The position numbers and the translations under genes are program-made. The notes beneath the pieces were generated by a model. That model did no database searches, was not told where the DNA came from, and saw only the letters and a program-made list of their open reading frames with translations. A stretch of 64,000 nucleotides of DNA, taken from NCBI GenBank assembly GCA_014377305.1, contig JACMPW010000005.1:62001-126000 (forward strand). The letters are read 5' to 3'. The DNA is from Candidatus Altimarinota bacterium. Lineage in GTDB: Bacteria > Patescibacteriota > Gracilibacteria > BD1-5 > UBA2023. Shown here one piece after another: positions 21,457 to 30,526 of this stretch (positions within the stretch are counted from its first letter, which is position 1; the number at the start of each line of letters is the position of its first letter).

Positions 21457-22218
21457 TTACTTTCTCTCGATTTTTTCTTCTATTTCTCGTTGCTTATCTC
21501 GTATATACTGTTTCAGGGTATCTCTCTTGTAGAACCAGAAGTAGGCAAATATCAGAGCGAGAATACTGAGCATGATTTTCCCGATGTTATCGAGAATGGT
21601 CTCATATCGATCGATAAAAAAAATACCCAAAAGATTCACGCTGGTAGCCCAAAATATAGAACCAATGATATTGTATGTCCAAAAATTGCCCTCCTGCATA
21701 CCACTGGCTCCAGCAATGAAAGGAACAAATGATCGTGTGAAGTTATGGAACTTGCCGAGAACAATGTACCAAAATCCGTTTTTTTCAATCTGTTTCTCGA
21801 GAATATGTTGTTCCGTCCGTCCGAGCCCGATATAGTCACCATATCTATCTATGATCTCATGTCCGTACCACTTACCGATCCAATAGCCGAGATAGTTTCC
21901 GAGCATAGCTCCTATCGTCGCGAGGACAATAGTGATGATCATATGCGACTTACCCCAGAATCCCCCCACTAGGATCATTATATTCATCCCTGGAACTGCT
22001 GTTCCGATGATAGGCATAGACTCGACACACGCACTCGTGAATGCGATAAGATAGTTCCAGTTCCCCAGTGTCTGGATCAGAACTCAGATCCACTCTATAC
22101 CTGATTTTATCCAGTCTGGTCGTACAAAGGTAAGCACGAGTAGGACAAGAGAGAGAATTGTAAAAAATATGGTGATCACTTTCGCAAGAGTGACAAAAAA
22201 TCGCTTCAGTATATACAT
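21457..22218 (-). CDS. DedA-family membrane protein
   Basis: 253 residues. DedA/SNARE-associated signature elements: ESMPIIGTAVPGMNIMIL (E..PI.G..VPG), GAMLGNYLGYWIG, and GKFHNFTRSFVPFIAGASGM (the usual RF.P..R...P..AG). Five to six transmembrane helices and a basic C-terminal tail. TGA 22084-22086 encodes Gly and joins the N-terminal helix to the domain. DedA proteins are linked to undecaprenyl-phosphate/lipid flipping. A hairpin (22201-22225) covers the start codon. Confidence 0.88.
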
Positions 22219-22225
22219 GAAGCGA
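22201..22225 (-). promoter_or_regulatory. Hairpin covering the start codon of the DedA gene
   Basis: An 8-bp stem (TCGCTTCA / TGAAGCGA) with a 9-nt loop; the ATG (22216-22218) sits at the stem-loop junction. It could limit ribosome access; inference only. Confidence 0.35.
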
Positions 22226-22256
22226 TAGTATGGAAAAGCCCGATTTTTGCAAGGAA

Positions 22257-22427
22257 TTATTGTGGTAGTGATTGGATGATGCAGTATCCGATGATTCCTA
22301 GTACCGATCACTCTACAAGAGCCATCACTGCAACAGTTGCAGTATTACCATCCATATGATCCTGTATGGTTGATAGAATATCTTTTCCAGATTCTTTCAG
22401 ATCTGCTATATTTTGAGGTATTTTCAT
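22257..22427 (-). CDS. Small membrane protein
   Basis: 56 residues. A polar N-terminus (MKIPQNIADLKESGKDIL) is followed by one transmembrane helix (about residues 33-52) that contains a TGA glycine. No known family recognised. It lies 39 bp upstream of the DedA gene on the same strand. Confidence 0.6.
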
Positions 22428-22501
22428 ATGTACACTATATATAGAATTTGTAAAATGCAAATCTTTTTGACAAAAATTCGCATTTCAATATATTCAAATC
22501 T

Positions 22502-22570
22502 ATGAAAGTAATTCGTTCTTCACTCCTCGTGCTCGTCCTTCTTCCGTCATCTGGAGGATTTTGAGCGTAA
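22502..22570 (+). CDS. Putative leader peptide (22 residues)
   Basis: A short frame, Leu/Val/Ser-rich (IRSSLLVLVLLPSSGG), with one TGA Gly and a TAA stop at 22568. It is followed 24 nt later by an intrinsic terminator and then the gene at 22642. This is the layout of an attenuation leader; GGAGGA inside the peptide coding region could pair with the terminator's 5' arm. It could instead be a small membrane peptide. Confidence 0.4.
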
Positions 22571-22592
22571 GTGAATATCACAATATCTCTCA

Positions 22593-22622
22593 ATCCCTCC
22601 TGTAAAACGGAGGGTTTTATTT
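22593..22622 (+). terminator. Intrinsic terminator after the leader peptide
   Basis: CCCTCC (22595-22600), an 8-nt loop, GGAGGG (22609-22614), then TTTTATTTTT. Located 20-48 bp before the next start codon at 22642. Confidence 0.75.
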
Positions 22623-22641
22623 TTCTTAGACTATAAAATAT

Positions 22642-22983
22642 ATGCCTAATACTGAATCTTTCTATATGCCTGAAGTAGATCAATATATCGAATATACCTA
22701 TATTCTCTGAGGTGCCTCAGAGTGTATGGAGAAAACTAAACTGTACACCGAGAGAATACGATGAGGTATTGGTAATCGTAAAATCTCGATAGACGGTAAA
22801 ATATATCAGATGCCCCATAATGAACGATACTATACGGAGACACAAATGTATAACTATAAGATCGCTATATATAAATGAAAAGTTGTAGCGATATTGCGAG
22901 CAGTGACGCCCACACAACTGGACTATCTATGAGATCCAGATATCACTGAGATGATGGGATTCCAAGAAGTAGCTATATTATAA
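22642..22983 (+). CDS. Hypothetical protein
   Basis: 113 residues, Tyr-rich, complete only with TGA = Gly (several, e.g. YILGGASE, IRGGIGN). Soluble; no recognised motif. It starts 19 bp after a terminator, so expression may depend on readthrough. Its end overlaps the convergent prmC by 11 bp. Confidence 0.65.
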
Positions 22984-23638
22984 TCTCCCCAAATCTCTCT
23001 ATCCCAGTATAGTCAGCAAAAAATGATGACTGCCACTGTGGATATTTTTTCAACACTGACTCTGCGATCTCTCGTTGGTCGAATCCAAATTCGCAGAGGA
23101 GCTGAAAGTGAGTCAACTCTAACTCTGCGATCTGAGCAAAGACTCTCTCATACATCTCGAATCCTGTGAGCTCTCAGCCAAAGAGTGCGATCCGAGGCTC
23201 ATGAACCGTATCGGCACTCATATGTATCCAGTCATCTGCCTTGATATAGGGGAGATTGGTGAGCAATAGTATCTGAGAATCTCATGGAATTGCTGGCAGA
23301 CTGGTGAGCAAGTCAGACACGATGAATTGGGCTTGCTTCTCTGGAAAATGTGATCGGAAATTCTGCTCACTTACTGCAAGAGCCGCAGGGGATATATCGA
23401 GGAATATGACCTCATCCGCAAGATCCGCGACACTCGTCCCTATGATCCCAGATCCACAACCGATATCGACGACTATAGTTGGTTGGTTTCATTTTTGTTG
23501 GAGGATCTGCCTTGCTCGTTTCACGAGTATCTCTGTCTCGAGTCGAGGGATCAATACATCGGGCGTCACAAAAAAATCCCGACCAAAAAAATGTACTTTT
23601 CAATCTATATATTCGATGGGATAATTTTCTGGATGCAT
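22973..23638 (-). CDS. prmC: Release-factor glutamine methyltransferase (PrmC/HemK-like)
   Basis: 221 residues. SAM-binding motif [16 protein letters not shown], then [15 protein letters not shown], then NLPYI in place of the family's NPPY, and [13 protein letters not shown]. It would methylate the GGQ Gln of release factors; with UGA sense, RF1 is the expected substrate. The N-terminal recognition domain is much shorter than in E. coli PrmC (~50 versus ~85 residues). The start at 23638 was chosen because the same frame has a TAA just upstream (stop of the preceding gene). Confidence 0.8.
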
Positions 23639-23650
23639 TCGGTATGGTTT

Positions 23651-24322
23651 TTAGCTACACTGAGTCACGAACCACTGGAATAGTGGGCGATGCGTATCGA
23701 TACACTCGGGATGCCATTGTGTCCCATAGTATGGTAGATGGATATGTTCGATCGCCTCGATCTCGCTATCATGCTGGCTCGTAGCGGCTACTCGTAGTCC
23801 ATCCCCCAGAGTACCTATCGCCTGATGATGGATAGAGTTGATCCCTATGTCATCGCCAAATACAGTATCTACGAATCATCCACTCACGATACGTGCCATA
23901 TCTACGCATTCGTATCTACGATGAGCTTGATTGTGTATATCGCTCCCCACTATATCTTGTATGAGATCTCCACCATGAGCGACATTGAGGAGTTGCATCC
24001 CTTTGCAGATGCCGAGTATCGGCTTGCCAGTATCCATGACTCATCGCATAGCAGAGGCGAGCCATAGATCTCAGTCGAGGATACAATCATAGGCTCACAG
24101 ATAATCCTGATGATAGAGACTCGGATCGATATCAGCTCCACCTGGGAATACGAATCCATCACATATATCGAGGAAGTAGGCAAGCTGAGTCGTCCCAGAT
24201 GGGATGATGAGAGCGATTGTTCCAGTTGATTCGACCGCTTGTACATAGTGGAATGGGAGACTATTGAGACATCGTCACTCAGATTCCTTATATTGGGCGA
24301 ATATACCGATTTTAGTAGTCAT
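23651..24322 (-). CDS. Class I glutamine amidotransferase-like protein (PuuD/peptidase C26 type)
   Basis: 223 residues. [15 protein letters not shown], nucleophile loop [10 protein letters not shown] (Cys), and TQWHPEC with the catalytic His. These match the gamma-glutamyl hydrolase/PuuD branch of GATase1. Six TGA glycines. It is upstream of prmC by 12 bp and downstream of thrS by 15 bp, suggesting one transcript. The substrate, a gamma-glutamyl compound, is an inference. Confidence 0.85.
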
Positions 24323-24337
24323 ATGATTTTTAGCTTT

Positions 24338-26236
24338 TTATAGTGCCTTCGTCTTGATCTCCGTCTTCATCCTACTGGTAAAATCCGATATAGCCTCAGT
24401 CGTCTTATCCTGAGTCTTGTAGTTGCGGACAGCAACCGTGCGAGCCTGCATCTCAGCGTCACCGACGACGAGGATATAGTTCACATGGTCGATCTCAGCG
24501 TTGCGCATCTTTTTGCCGAGTGAGTCAGTCGAGTCGTCGAACTTGACTCGGAGTCCACTTTTGCGTAGCTCTGCGTATACCTCATCTGCATAGCCGAAGA
24601 AGTTCTCTCCAACAGGTATGATCCGCACCTGCTCAGGGGCGAGCCAGAGTGGGAATGTCCCTGCGAAGTGTTCGATCATGATGCCCATGAACCGTTCGAG
24701 AGATCCAGAGATCGCACGATGGATCACGACTGGTTGCTCGTCTTCGTTTTTCTCATTTTTGAACGAGAGCTTGAATCGAGCAGGCTGGTTGAAGTCACAC
24801 TGGATAGTCGCGAGTTGCCACTCCCGTCCGATCGCATCCTTGAACATGAAGTCGAGTTTTGGTCCGTAGAACGCGGCCTCACCTGGCATCGGCTTGTAGT
24901 TGAGATTATTCGCGATAGCAGCTTCCTCGAGAGCCTGTTCAGCGATCTCCCAGACATCATCACCTCCGAGATACTTCTCTGGAGTGAGTGGATCGCGGAT
25001 CGAGAGTGATACCCAGTATCCGTCCATAAGGCCAAATGTCGTATAGAACTGCTTGATCACATCGACGATAGATGAGACTTCGTCCCGAATCTGCCCGACT
25101 CGACAGAAGAGGTGACCATCATCCTGAGTGATCGAGCGGACACGAGTGAGACCTGAGAGTTGCCCCGTCTTCTCATCGCGGTAGACTGTCGCAGGCTCGA
25201 AGTAGCGAACTGGCATATCACGATAGGAGAACTGATTGTCTGCGAATATCTGCATATGGTGTGGACAATTCATCGGCTTGAGGAAAAAGTTCTCCTTCGA
25301 TGTTCCGCCATAGACCGAGAACATATCCTCGAGGTATTTACCAGCATGACCTGATGTCTGATAGAGTTCCTCCTTTGCGAGATGAGGTGTACAGACACGA
25401 TCGTATCCACGATCTTTGTGGAGATCCCAGAGATAGTCCTTGATCGCTTCACGGATGATCATCCCGTTGGGCTGGATGAGCGGTAGTCCTGATCCGACCA
25501 TATCTGATACGGTGAAGAGCTTCAGCTTCTTCCCGAGTATACGGTGATCTCGTTTCTTCGCCTCCTCCATCATATGCTCGTAGGCATCGAGCTCAGTTTT
25601 GCTCTCAAAAGCGAGACCATAGATACGAGTGAGTTGCTTGTTCTTGGCATCACCTCGCCAGTAGGCTCCTGCGAGCTTGTCGAGTTTGAATGAGTCTTCA
25701 GGAATCTCACTCGTGAACTGGACATGAGGGCCCTGACACATATCGATGAAGGTGGAAGTACGGAAATCAAAATCCGTCTTTCATTGCTTCTCAGGTATGA
25801 CAACCATTCATTCTGCATTCTCGATGCAATATGAATCAGGATTATCGAGGAATTCAAAACCTGCATAGTCAGGATTTTGGAATTTCCCGAGATTCGCGAA
25901 GAAAGATATCACGGTCTCTCACTTCGCCGAAAGATCCTCGATCATCTCGAGCTTGTAATCCTCACCGAGCGCTTTTGTAAAAGCCTTGGCATCTGCGACA
26001 GAGAGAGAGAATTGACGGTATTCCTGTCCATCGCGGACGATGGATCGCATCTTCTTTTCGATATCCCGGAGCTTCGCTTCCTCTAGGGTAGTATCACCGA
26101 AGTCGATGTCATAGTACCAACCCGTATCGATATCAGGACCGATGGCGAGCCGAGCATCAGCACCCATGACCATGCGAGTGGCTTGGGCCATGATGTGGGA
26201 GAGAGAGTGGCGGCGAGTGGAGAGTGGGAGAGGCAT
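24338..26236 (-). CDS. thrS: Threonyl-tRNA synthetase lacking the TGS domain
   Basis: 632 residues. It begins directly at the editing (N2) domain (RRHSLSHIMAQATRM, where the family has HSxAHLLA), so the ~60-residue N-terminal TGS domain is absent. DMCQGPHV ends the editing domain. Catalytic motifs: CTPHLAKEELYQTSGH, MNCPHHM (zinc Cys/His) and RAISGSLERFMGIMIEH. TGA glycines at two sites. It charges tRNA-Thr. Confidence 0.95.
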
Positions 26237-26272
26237 ATGGAAGGAGGTTATTGGTTTATAGGATTGAAAGTT

Positions 26273-26540
26273 TTAAATTTTGGTAGAAAAATAAAGATAT
26301 ATATCAAATCAAACTTTGATTGCTCATATCAATGCAGATACAGCTATCGCAACATTCAGCCAAAAAAGTATTTCTTGATAACTTTTCTGTAGACTTAGAA
26401 TATATTTCTATAGTACTATTTAGATTATCAATGGAATTATCTACTCATTCTATAACAGAAAGTGTGCTATTTATTCCAATGCAAATTCTTCACGGAATAC
26501 TTTCTATAGCTTTAATTAAAGAAACAATATCATCACTCAT
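26273..26540 (-). CDS. Small membrane protein with an apparent frameshift in a homopolymer
   Basis: From ATG 26540 (MSDDIVSLIKAIESIP) the frame stays coding-like to about 26369. A transmembrane segment (WLNVAIAVSALIGAIKVGF, ending FSTKI at TAA 26273-26275) then continues in another frame. The switch coincides with a run of six A/T (26362-26367); dropping one base joins the halves. The uninterrupted frame instead runs to TAA 26256 with a less plausible tail. No homologue recognised. Confidence 0.4.
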
Positions 26541-26558
26541 AATTTAATTAGTTAAAAA

Positions 26559-26984
26559 TTATTCTCATTTGAGCTCTTTGAGTTTTTTATCAAATTCATT
26601 TTCTTTTATCTTTCCATCTTCAATATTTTTACTTACTGTTGTTATGATTTCTTTTTTTGAAAAATAGTCATAGAGGTATCTATTTAGAAGAATTTTTCCG
26701 CCAAGTCAATCATTGTTATCTATTCATGTATACTTATATATTGATAGTTGATATATGCAACTATCATAATTTTTACTATAAAATATCTCTTCAATTTTTA
26801 CATCATATGGATCTCACGTTCTATTCATCCATTCAGCATGGAAATTCATGGCTTCTTTTAGCATATCATCTTTATGTTTCGCACATTCTTGTTTCTTTTG
26901 AAATATAGTATCTTTCTTATCGTTCCAGTCGATGGTACACGATGAGAGGAGGATCAGAGGGATGAGGAGGAGGGTGAGTTTCAT
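26559..26984 (-). CDS. Lipoprotein, hypothetical
   Basis: 141 residues. Signal peptide MKLTLLLIPLILLSSC with lipobox LSSC (Cys ~16), then a charged mature domain rich in Lys and Asp. Four TGA glycines. AT-rich relative to its neighbours. No domain recognised. Confidence 0.7.
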
Positions 26985-27219
26985 TGGGATGAGAATTAAG
27001 GAATATTTTAGTGACTGGATTCCTGCCTTCGCATGAATGACAGGAACGAGAGCAAAATAAACTTGGAGTTTTGGAGATTTCTGATATATTTATCGCAAGT
27101 CTTTTAGCGAAGACACTTTCTCTGTCAGGTATGAGTGCAAAATCATCTCACGATGTCTCATGCAATTCACTGAAGGTAATACGATCTGGGGCGTCTCGTG
27201 CGTCATAAGGATCGTTTTT
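26985..27219. repeat. Intergenic region with REP-like hairpin
   Basis: 235 bp without a gene. At 27019-27038, ATTCCTGC-CTTC-GCATGAAT forms a hairpin within TGGATTCCTGCC...AATGACAGG. It resembles the dispersed palindromic repeat with core GGATTCCCGCCTTCGCGGGAATGAC seen in many bacterial genomes. No second copy was noticed in this window. Confidence 0.4.
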
Positions 27220-27699
27220 TTATTTCCCCTTCCAGATCATGATAGAGAGTACGAATATCGTCACGATGATGACCGAGCACATCGCACAGAGCGGGCAGAA
27301 TACGCCGACGATCGACTCCTGGTAGATGATATACGAGTTGAAACATATCCCACCAGCCGAGAGTCCTGTGAGGATCTTGGCTTCGAGTGTCCTCCGACGG
27401 AGCCAACCCATGAGTGCTATCACTGAGAGGATCGGATATACGACGAGGGCGATCATCGGGAACGGGATGCCGAATATGAGAGATCGAGGATTCTGTAGGA
27501 TCCCACTACAAGAGAGGGTATCAGAGAGATCACATGGCATCATCTGGAGAGCTAGCTTGTCCGCTCAGAACCAGTATTCATACGCAGGGATCGAGAGGTA
27601 TGCAGCGTTCGCTACACCGATGAGAGCGAGGATGAGTATGATGAGGTAGATCTTCCGAGAAGAAGATGTCTCTGGTAATGTTGGAGTAGATGGTTCCAT
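27220..27699 (-). CDS. Vitamin K epoxide reductase (VKOR) family protein
   Basis: 159 residues, four to five transmembrane helices. Conserved loop Cys pair (PCDLSDTLSCSGI) and active-site PLCAMC (CxxC) in the family order. TGA 27565 supplies a Gly in the first loop. Bacterial VKOR replaces DsbB, reoxidising a DsbA-like partner with quinone; the DsbA-like protein at 6921-7706 is a candidate. It is followed by a small secreted two-Cys protein. Confidence 0.9.
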
Positions 27700-27723
27700 A
27701 GGAAAAATGTGAAGGATATAGAA

Positions 27724-27945
27724 TTATTTCTTGGCACAGTATTTCTTAGCGACGAGGCGTTTGATCATCTTACCTGTTTTCTGATTTTTCACGAGAGTAG
27801 AGCAGGTTCCACGGATACCAGACTGGTATTGGATCTGAGTCGGAGTCACAGTCACAGGAGTACCGATCTCGCCTGAGACCGTAGCCGCTGAGAGTGATGG
27901 GGTGATGAGGAGTGTCGAGATGATGAGGAGAATGAGTGATCGCAT
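27724..27945 (-). CDS. Small secreted protein
   Basis: 73 residues. Signal peptide MRSLILLIISTLLITPSLSA with cleavage near SLSAA, then a basic mature domain with two Cys (RGTCSTLV and KKYCAKK), which could be a disulfide substrate of the adjacent VKOR system. The start at 27945 fits the signal peptide better than 27987. Confidence 0.7.
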   Translation of the reverse strand: MRSLILLIISTLLITPSLSAATVSGEIGTPVTVTPTQIQYQSGIRGTCSTLVKNQKTGKMIKRLVAKKYCAKK

Positions 27946-28014
27946 AGGAGAAGGGGTTAGAGAAAAATAGGAATGAATTGGCATCAAAAATCATACATAC
28001 CCTTTGAGGGTAAA

Positions 28015-28046
28015 AAAATCCCTCCCGATATATCGGGAGGGATTTT
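28015..28046 (-). terminator. Perfect 32-nt palindrome, terminator
   Basis: Arms AAAATCCCTCCCGATA and its exact complement, with A/T runs on the outer sides. Lies between ruvB and the small secreted protein gene, both on the reverse strand. Confidence 0.8.
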
Positions 28047-28176
28047 GAGTTATACAAAAAGAGCCTTACGATATCGTCGGGAGAGGATTGTATGTGCTCG
28101 TACCAAGTCATGTGACCATGTCTATAGGTTGGTTATAGATTGGGATGAGTATATCGATTTTTGTTTTTCTCGCAAA

Positions 28177-29193
28177 TTATTTTCATCGAGTATACTTTTC
28201 TCATCTCAGTGTGATCTGTCTTCCTCGTGGGGTCCGCTCGATGAATCCGATCTGCAGGAGATACGGCTCGACGACATCCTCGATAGTGGCGACCTCTTCT
28301 CAGATCACAGAGGCGAGTGTGGAGAGCCCGACGGGTTTGCTATGGAATGTATCGATCAGATGTGATAGGAGCTTGCGATCCAGTATATCGAGGCCGTGAG
28401 CGTCGACACCGAAGCTGTCGAATATGGACTCACATTCTGACTTGGACTCTATAGACTTGCCGACCGTCGCATAGTCACGGAGGATCTTCGCATACCGATT
28501 TGCTATTCTCGGTGTACCACGAGACCGGAGTGCTATAGCCATGATAGCGTCATCGGATATCGCAGAGAATCCCAGTATCGAAAATGATCTTTTTACTATT
28601 TTGGCGAGATCAGCTGGCTCATAGAAGTCGAGTTTCATCACATTGCCGAACCGATCACGGAGCGGATTCGAGAGACTCGATAGCCGAGTCGTCGCACCGA
28701 TGAGGGTGAATCTCGGTATATCCATACGAACACTGGTTGAACCTGTACCAGAGCCGATCATGATATCGATCGTATAGTCCTCCATCGCCGAGTATAGTAT
28801 TTCTTCTATTTGGGGACGAAGCCTGTGTATCTCATCGATGAAGAGGATCTCTCACTCAGTGAGACTCGTAAGGAGTGAGACGATGTCCGATTGCTTCTCG
28901 ATCGCGGGTCCACTCGTCGACTTGATCGCGGATGCCATCTCGTGTGCGATGATGGTCGAGATAGTGGTTTTCCCGAGACCAGGAGGTCAGTAGAAGAGGA
29001 TATGTTCGAGAGTTTGTTTTCGGATTTTCGCCGACTCGATAGCCACAGTCAAGTGTTGCTTCATCTGCGTCTGTCCTACATATTCGGATAGTCGCTGAGG
29101 TCTGAGGGATATTTCTGATATGATATCTTCTTCGCGTGACTCGGGTTTTACTACACGGTTGATATCAGGAGATTTGGAGGATTGGATAGACAT
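28177..29193 (-). CDS. ruvB: Holliday junction DNA helicase RuvB
   Basis: 338 residues, standard length. Walker [10 protein letters not shown] (first Gly = TGA 28984-28986), Walker [10 protein letters not shown] (preceded by LTEGE with Gly = TGA), sensor [18 protein letters not shown], and the C-terminal winged helix ([14 protein letters not shown]). It drives branch migration with RuvA. The adjacent conserved glycines coded by TGA are some of the best evidence for code 25. Candidate promoter at 29202-29229. Confidence 0.96.
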
Positions 29194-29201
29194 ATCCGTC
29201 G

Positions 29202-29229
29202 ATTATATACAAAAAAGTGGAACAGGCAA
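29202..29229 (-). promoter_or_regulatory. Candidate promoter of ruvB
   Basis: Reverse strand TTGCCT (29224-29229), 16-nt spacer, TATAAT (29202-29207), 8 bp before the ATG. Confidence 0.6.
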
Positions 29230-29321
29230 AAGGAAAATAAGAGTAAAAATATATAAAAGTCAAATTATTTATTGACAGAGTATATTTTATTGGTATAGTG
29301 TTTAAAATTTATTGTCATACT

Positions 29322-30233
29322 ATGACCACGCTTGGTAGCATCAATACTGTGGGTAGTCATCCTATATTGGATACTATTTTTCAACATGAAAAATGTAGTG
29401 GTTTCTCAGAATCTCAGAAGCAACAAGTACAAAAGGCGTATGATCTGGCCGTCTCTCTGCATATAGGGCAATTTCGACACAACAAGCAGCCATATATCCG
29501 ACATATCGAGAGATCTATATCAATATATCTGAACGAGACACTCTACTCAGACGAGCCCTGCAATCATGAGTACCTCATGGCACTTATTCTCCATGATTGT
29601 ATAGAGGACCACCCAAATGGACTCCAGGAGATTGCCAGTAACGAATTCGATATCCATATTATTCTCGATATCCTCTGGATGAGTGAGCCTACACCGAGTG
29701 TGATTGCTCAGGTAGAAAAGATACGAGAGACGAACCCATTTGTCTGGAGTGAGATATATCGGAGTGGTTTTCTCGATCTCTATAGCAATATAGAAAAAAA
29801 TAATCCTGAGAAATTTGTTCTACAGCTCACAGCAAATAATCGCCTCACAGATACTATGTCTACTTCTCTGAGAACTCTCTGGTTTCACTTCTTTGCAGAA
29901 AAATATATCACTCAAACAACCCTAGAAGATCAACAAGAAATCTATGCTGAATTTGTATTTCTCTGCATGATTGCTGGTATGCCACGAGAGTTGTTCCGTA
30001 TCAAGGCAACAGAGAGACGAGATAACATGAGAGATATAGAAGGACTACTCCAGCCAAGCAAGATCAGATCTGCAACAAAAACAATGAAGACCACGATGGA
30101 AATATACGTTCCCCGAGCTCGAGAAATATGAGATACTAATCTGGTAGAGTGACTCATTGCTGACAAGATTAGCGAGTTTGCTCGTTTTGTAAAGGATGGA
30201 CTTATCAAGCCACCAAAAACTACTTCCACATAA
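29322..30233 (+). CDS. HD-domain protein, RelA/SpoT hydrolase-like
   Basis: 303 residues from ATG 29322. The N-terminal half has HD-superfamily landmarks: HIGQFRHNKQPYIRHIERS, then ALILHDCIEDHP (HD pair), then KATERRDNMRDIEGL, which matches the downstream Asp region of SpoT/MESH-type HD hydrolases. No synthetase or TGS/ACT domain follows, so it is probably a small metal-dependent nucleotide hydrolase. Two TGA glycines near the C-terminus. (p)ppGpp as substrate is inference. Confidence 0.7.
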
Positions 30234-30525
30234 TCTTCTCTCGTTTTATACTGCCAATACGCTCTAGACTCTCATTGGCATTCGAGAGAATCTGTTCACT
30301 GTATATCCTCAATTCTGCATTAGCTATTGGCTTGGTGGTCGTGATGACTATGGTACGCTCTCAGAGTTTCACACTTTTGACATAGGGAATCAGTTCGAGG
30401 CGACTCATATTGATGAGCGTCTTCTGTACAGCATTCCAGACGAGAGCCGTCTCCATATCCCGAGACTTATCATGGTAGTCGGGATTTTTTTCACGGTCTG
30501 CGAGATGGAGGGGGATGAATGACAT
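30220..30525 (-). CDS. DUF721/DciA-like small protein
   Basis: 101 residues with one TGA Gly. The pattern VWNAVQKTLINMSRL, then KLGERTIVITTTKPIANAEL, then SEQILSNANESL resembles DUF721 (DciA, a replicative-helicase loader) in its W..V, strand-turn-strand and EL...-IL..N spacing. It starts 1 bp after the RNA methyltransferase gene and its end overlaps the convergent HD gene by 14 bp. Assignment to the family is tentative. Confidence 0.6.
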
Positions 30526-30526
30526 A

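Noticed and set aside
26320-26547. Plus-strand open frame of 75 codons at 26320-26547
   Set aside because: It is antisense to the more plausible reverse-strand small membrane gene and has no TGA, domain or leader signals; the AT-rich sequence explains the open frame.
28045-28176. Short reverse-strand frame with glycosyltransferase-2-like start (KIDILIPIYNQ)
   Set aside because: No start codon, stops after about 40 codons, and lies between a terminator and ruvB. Similarity over about ten residues is not enough.
28157-28399. Numerous plus-strand open frames antisense to ruvB, thrS, hisS, pnp and glmS
   Set aside because: They are shadows of real genes created by codon bias; the opposite strand carries complete conserved motifs.
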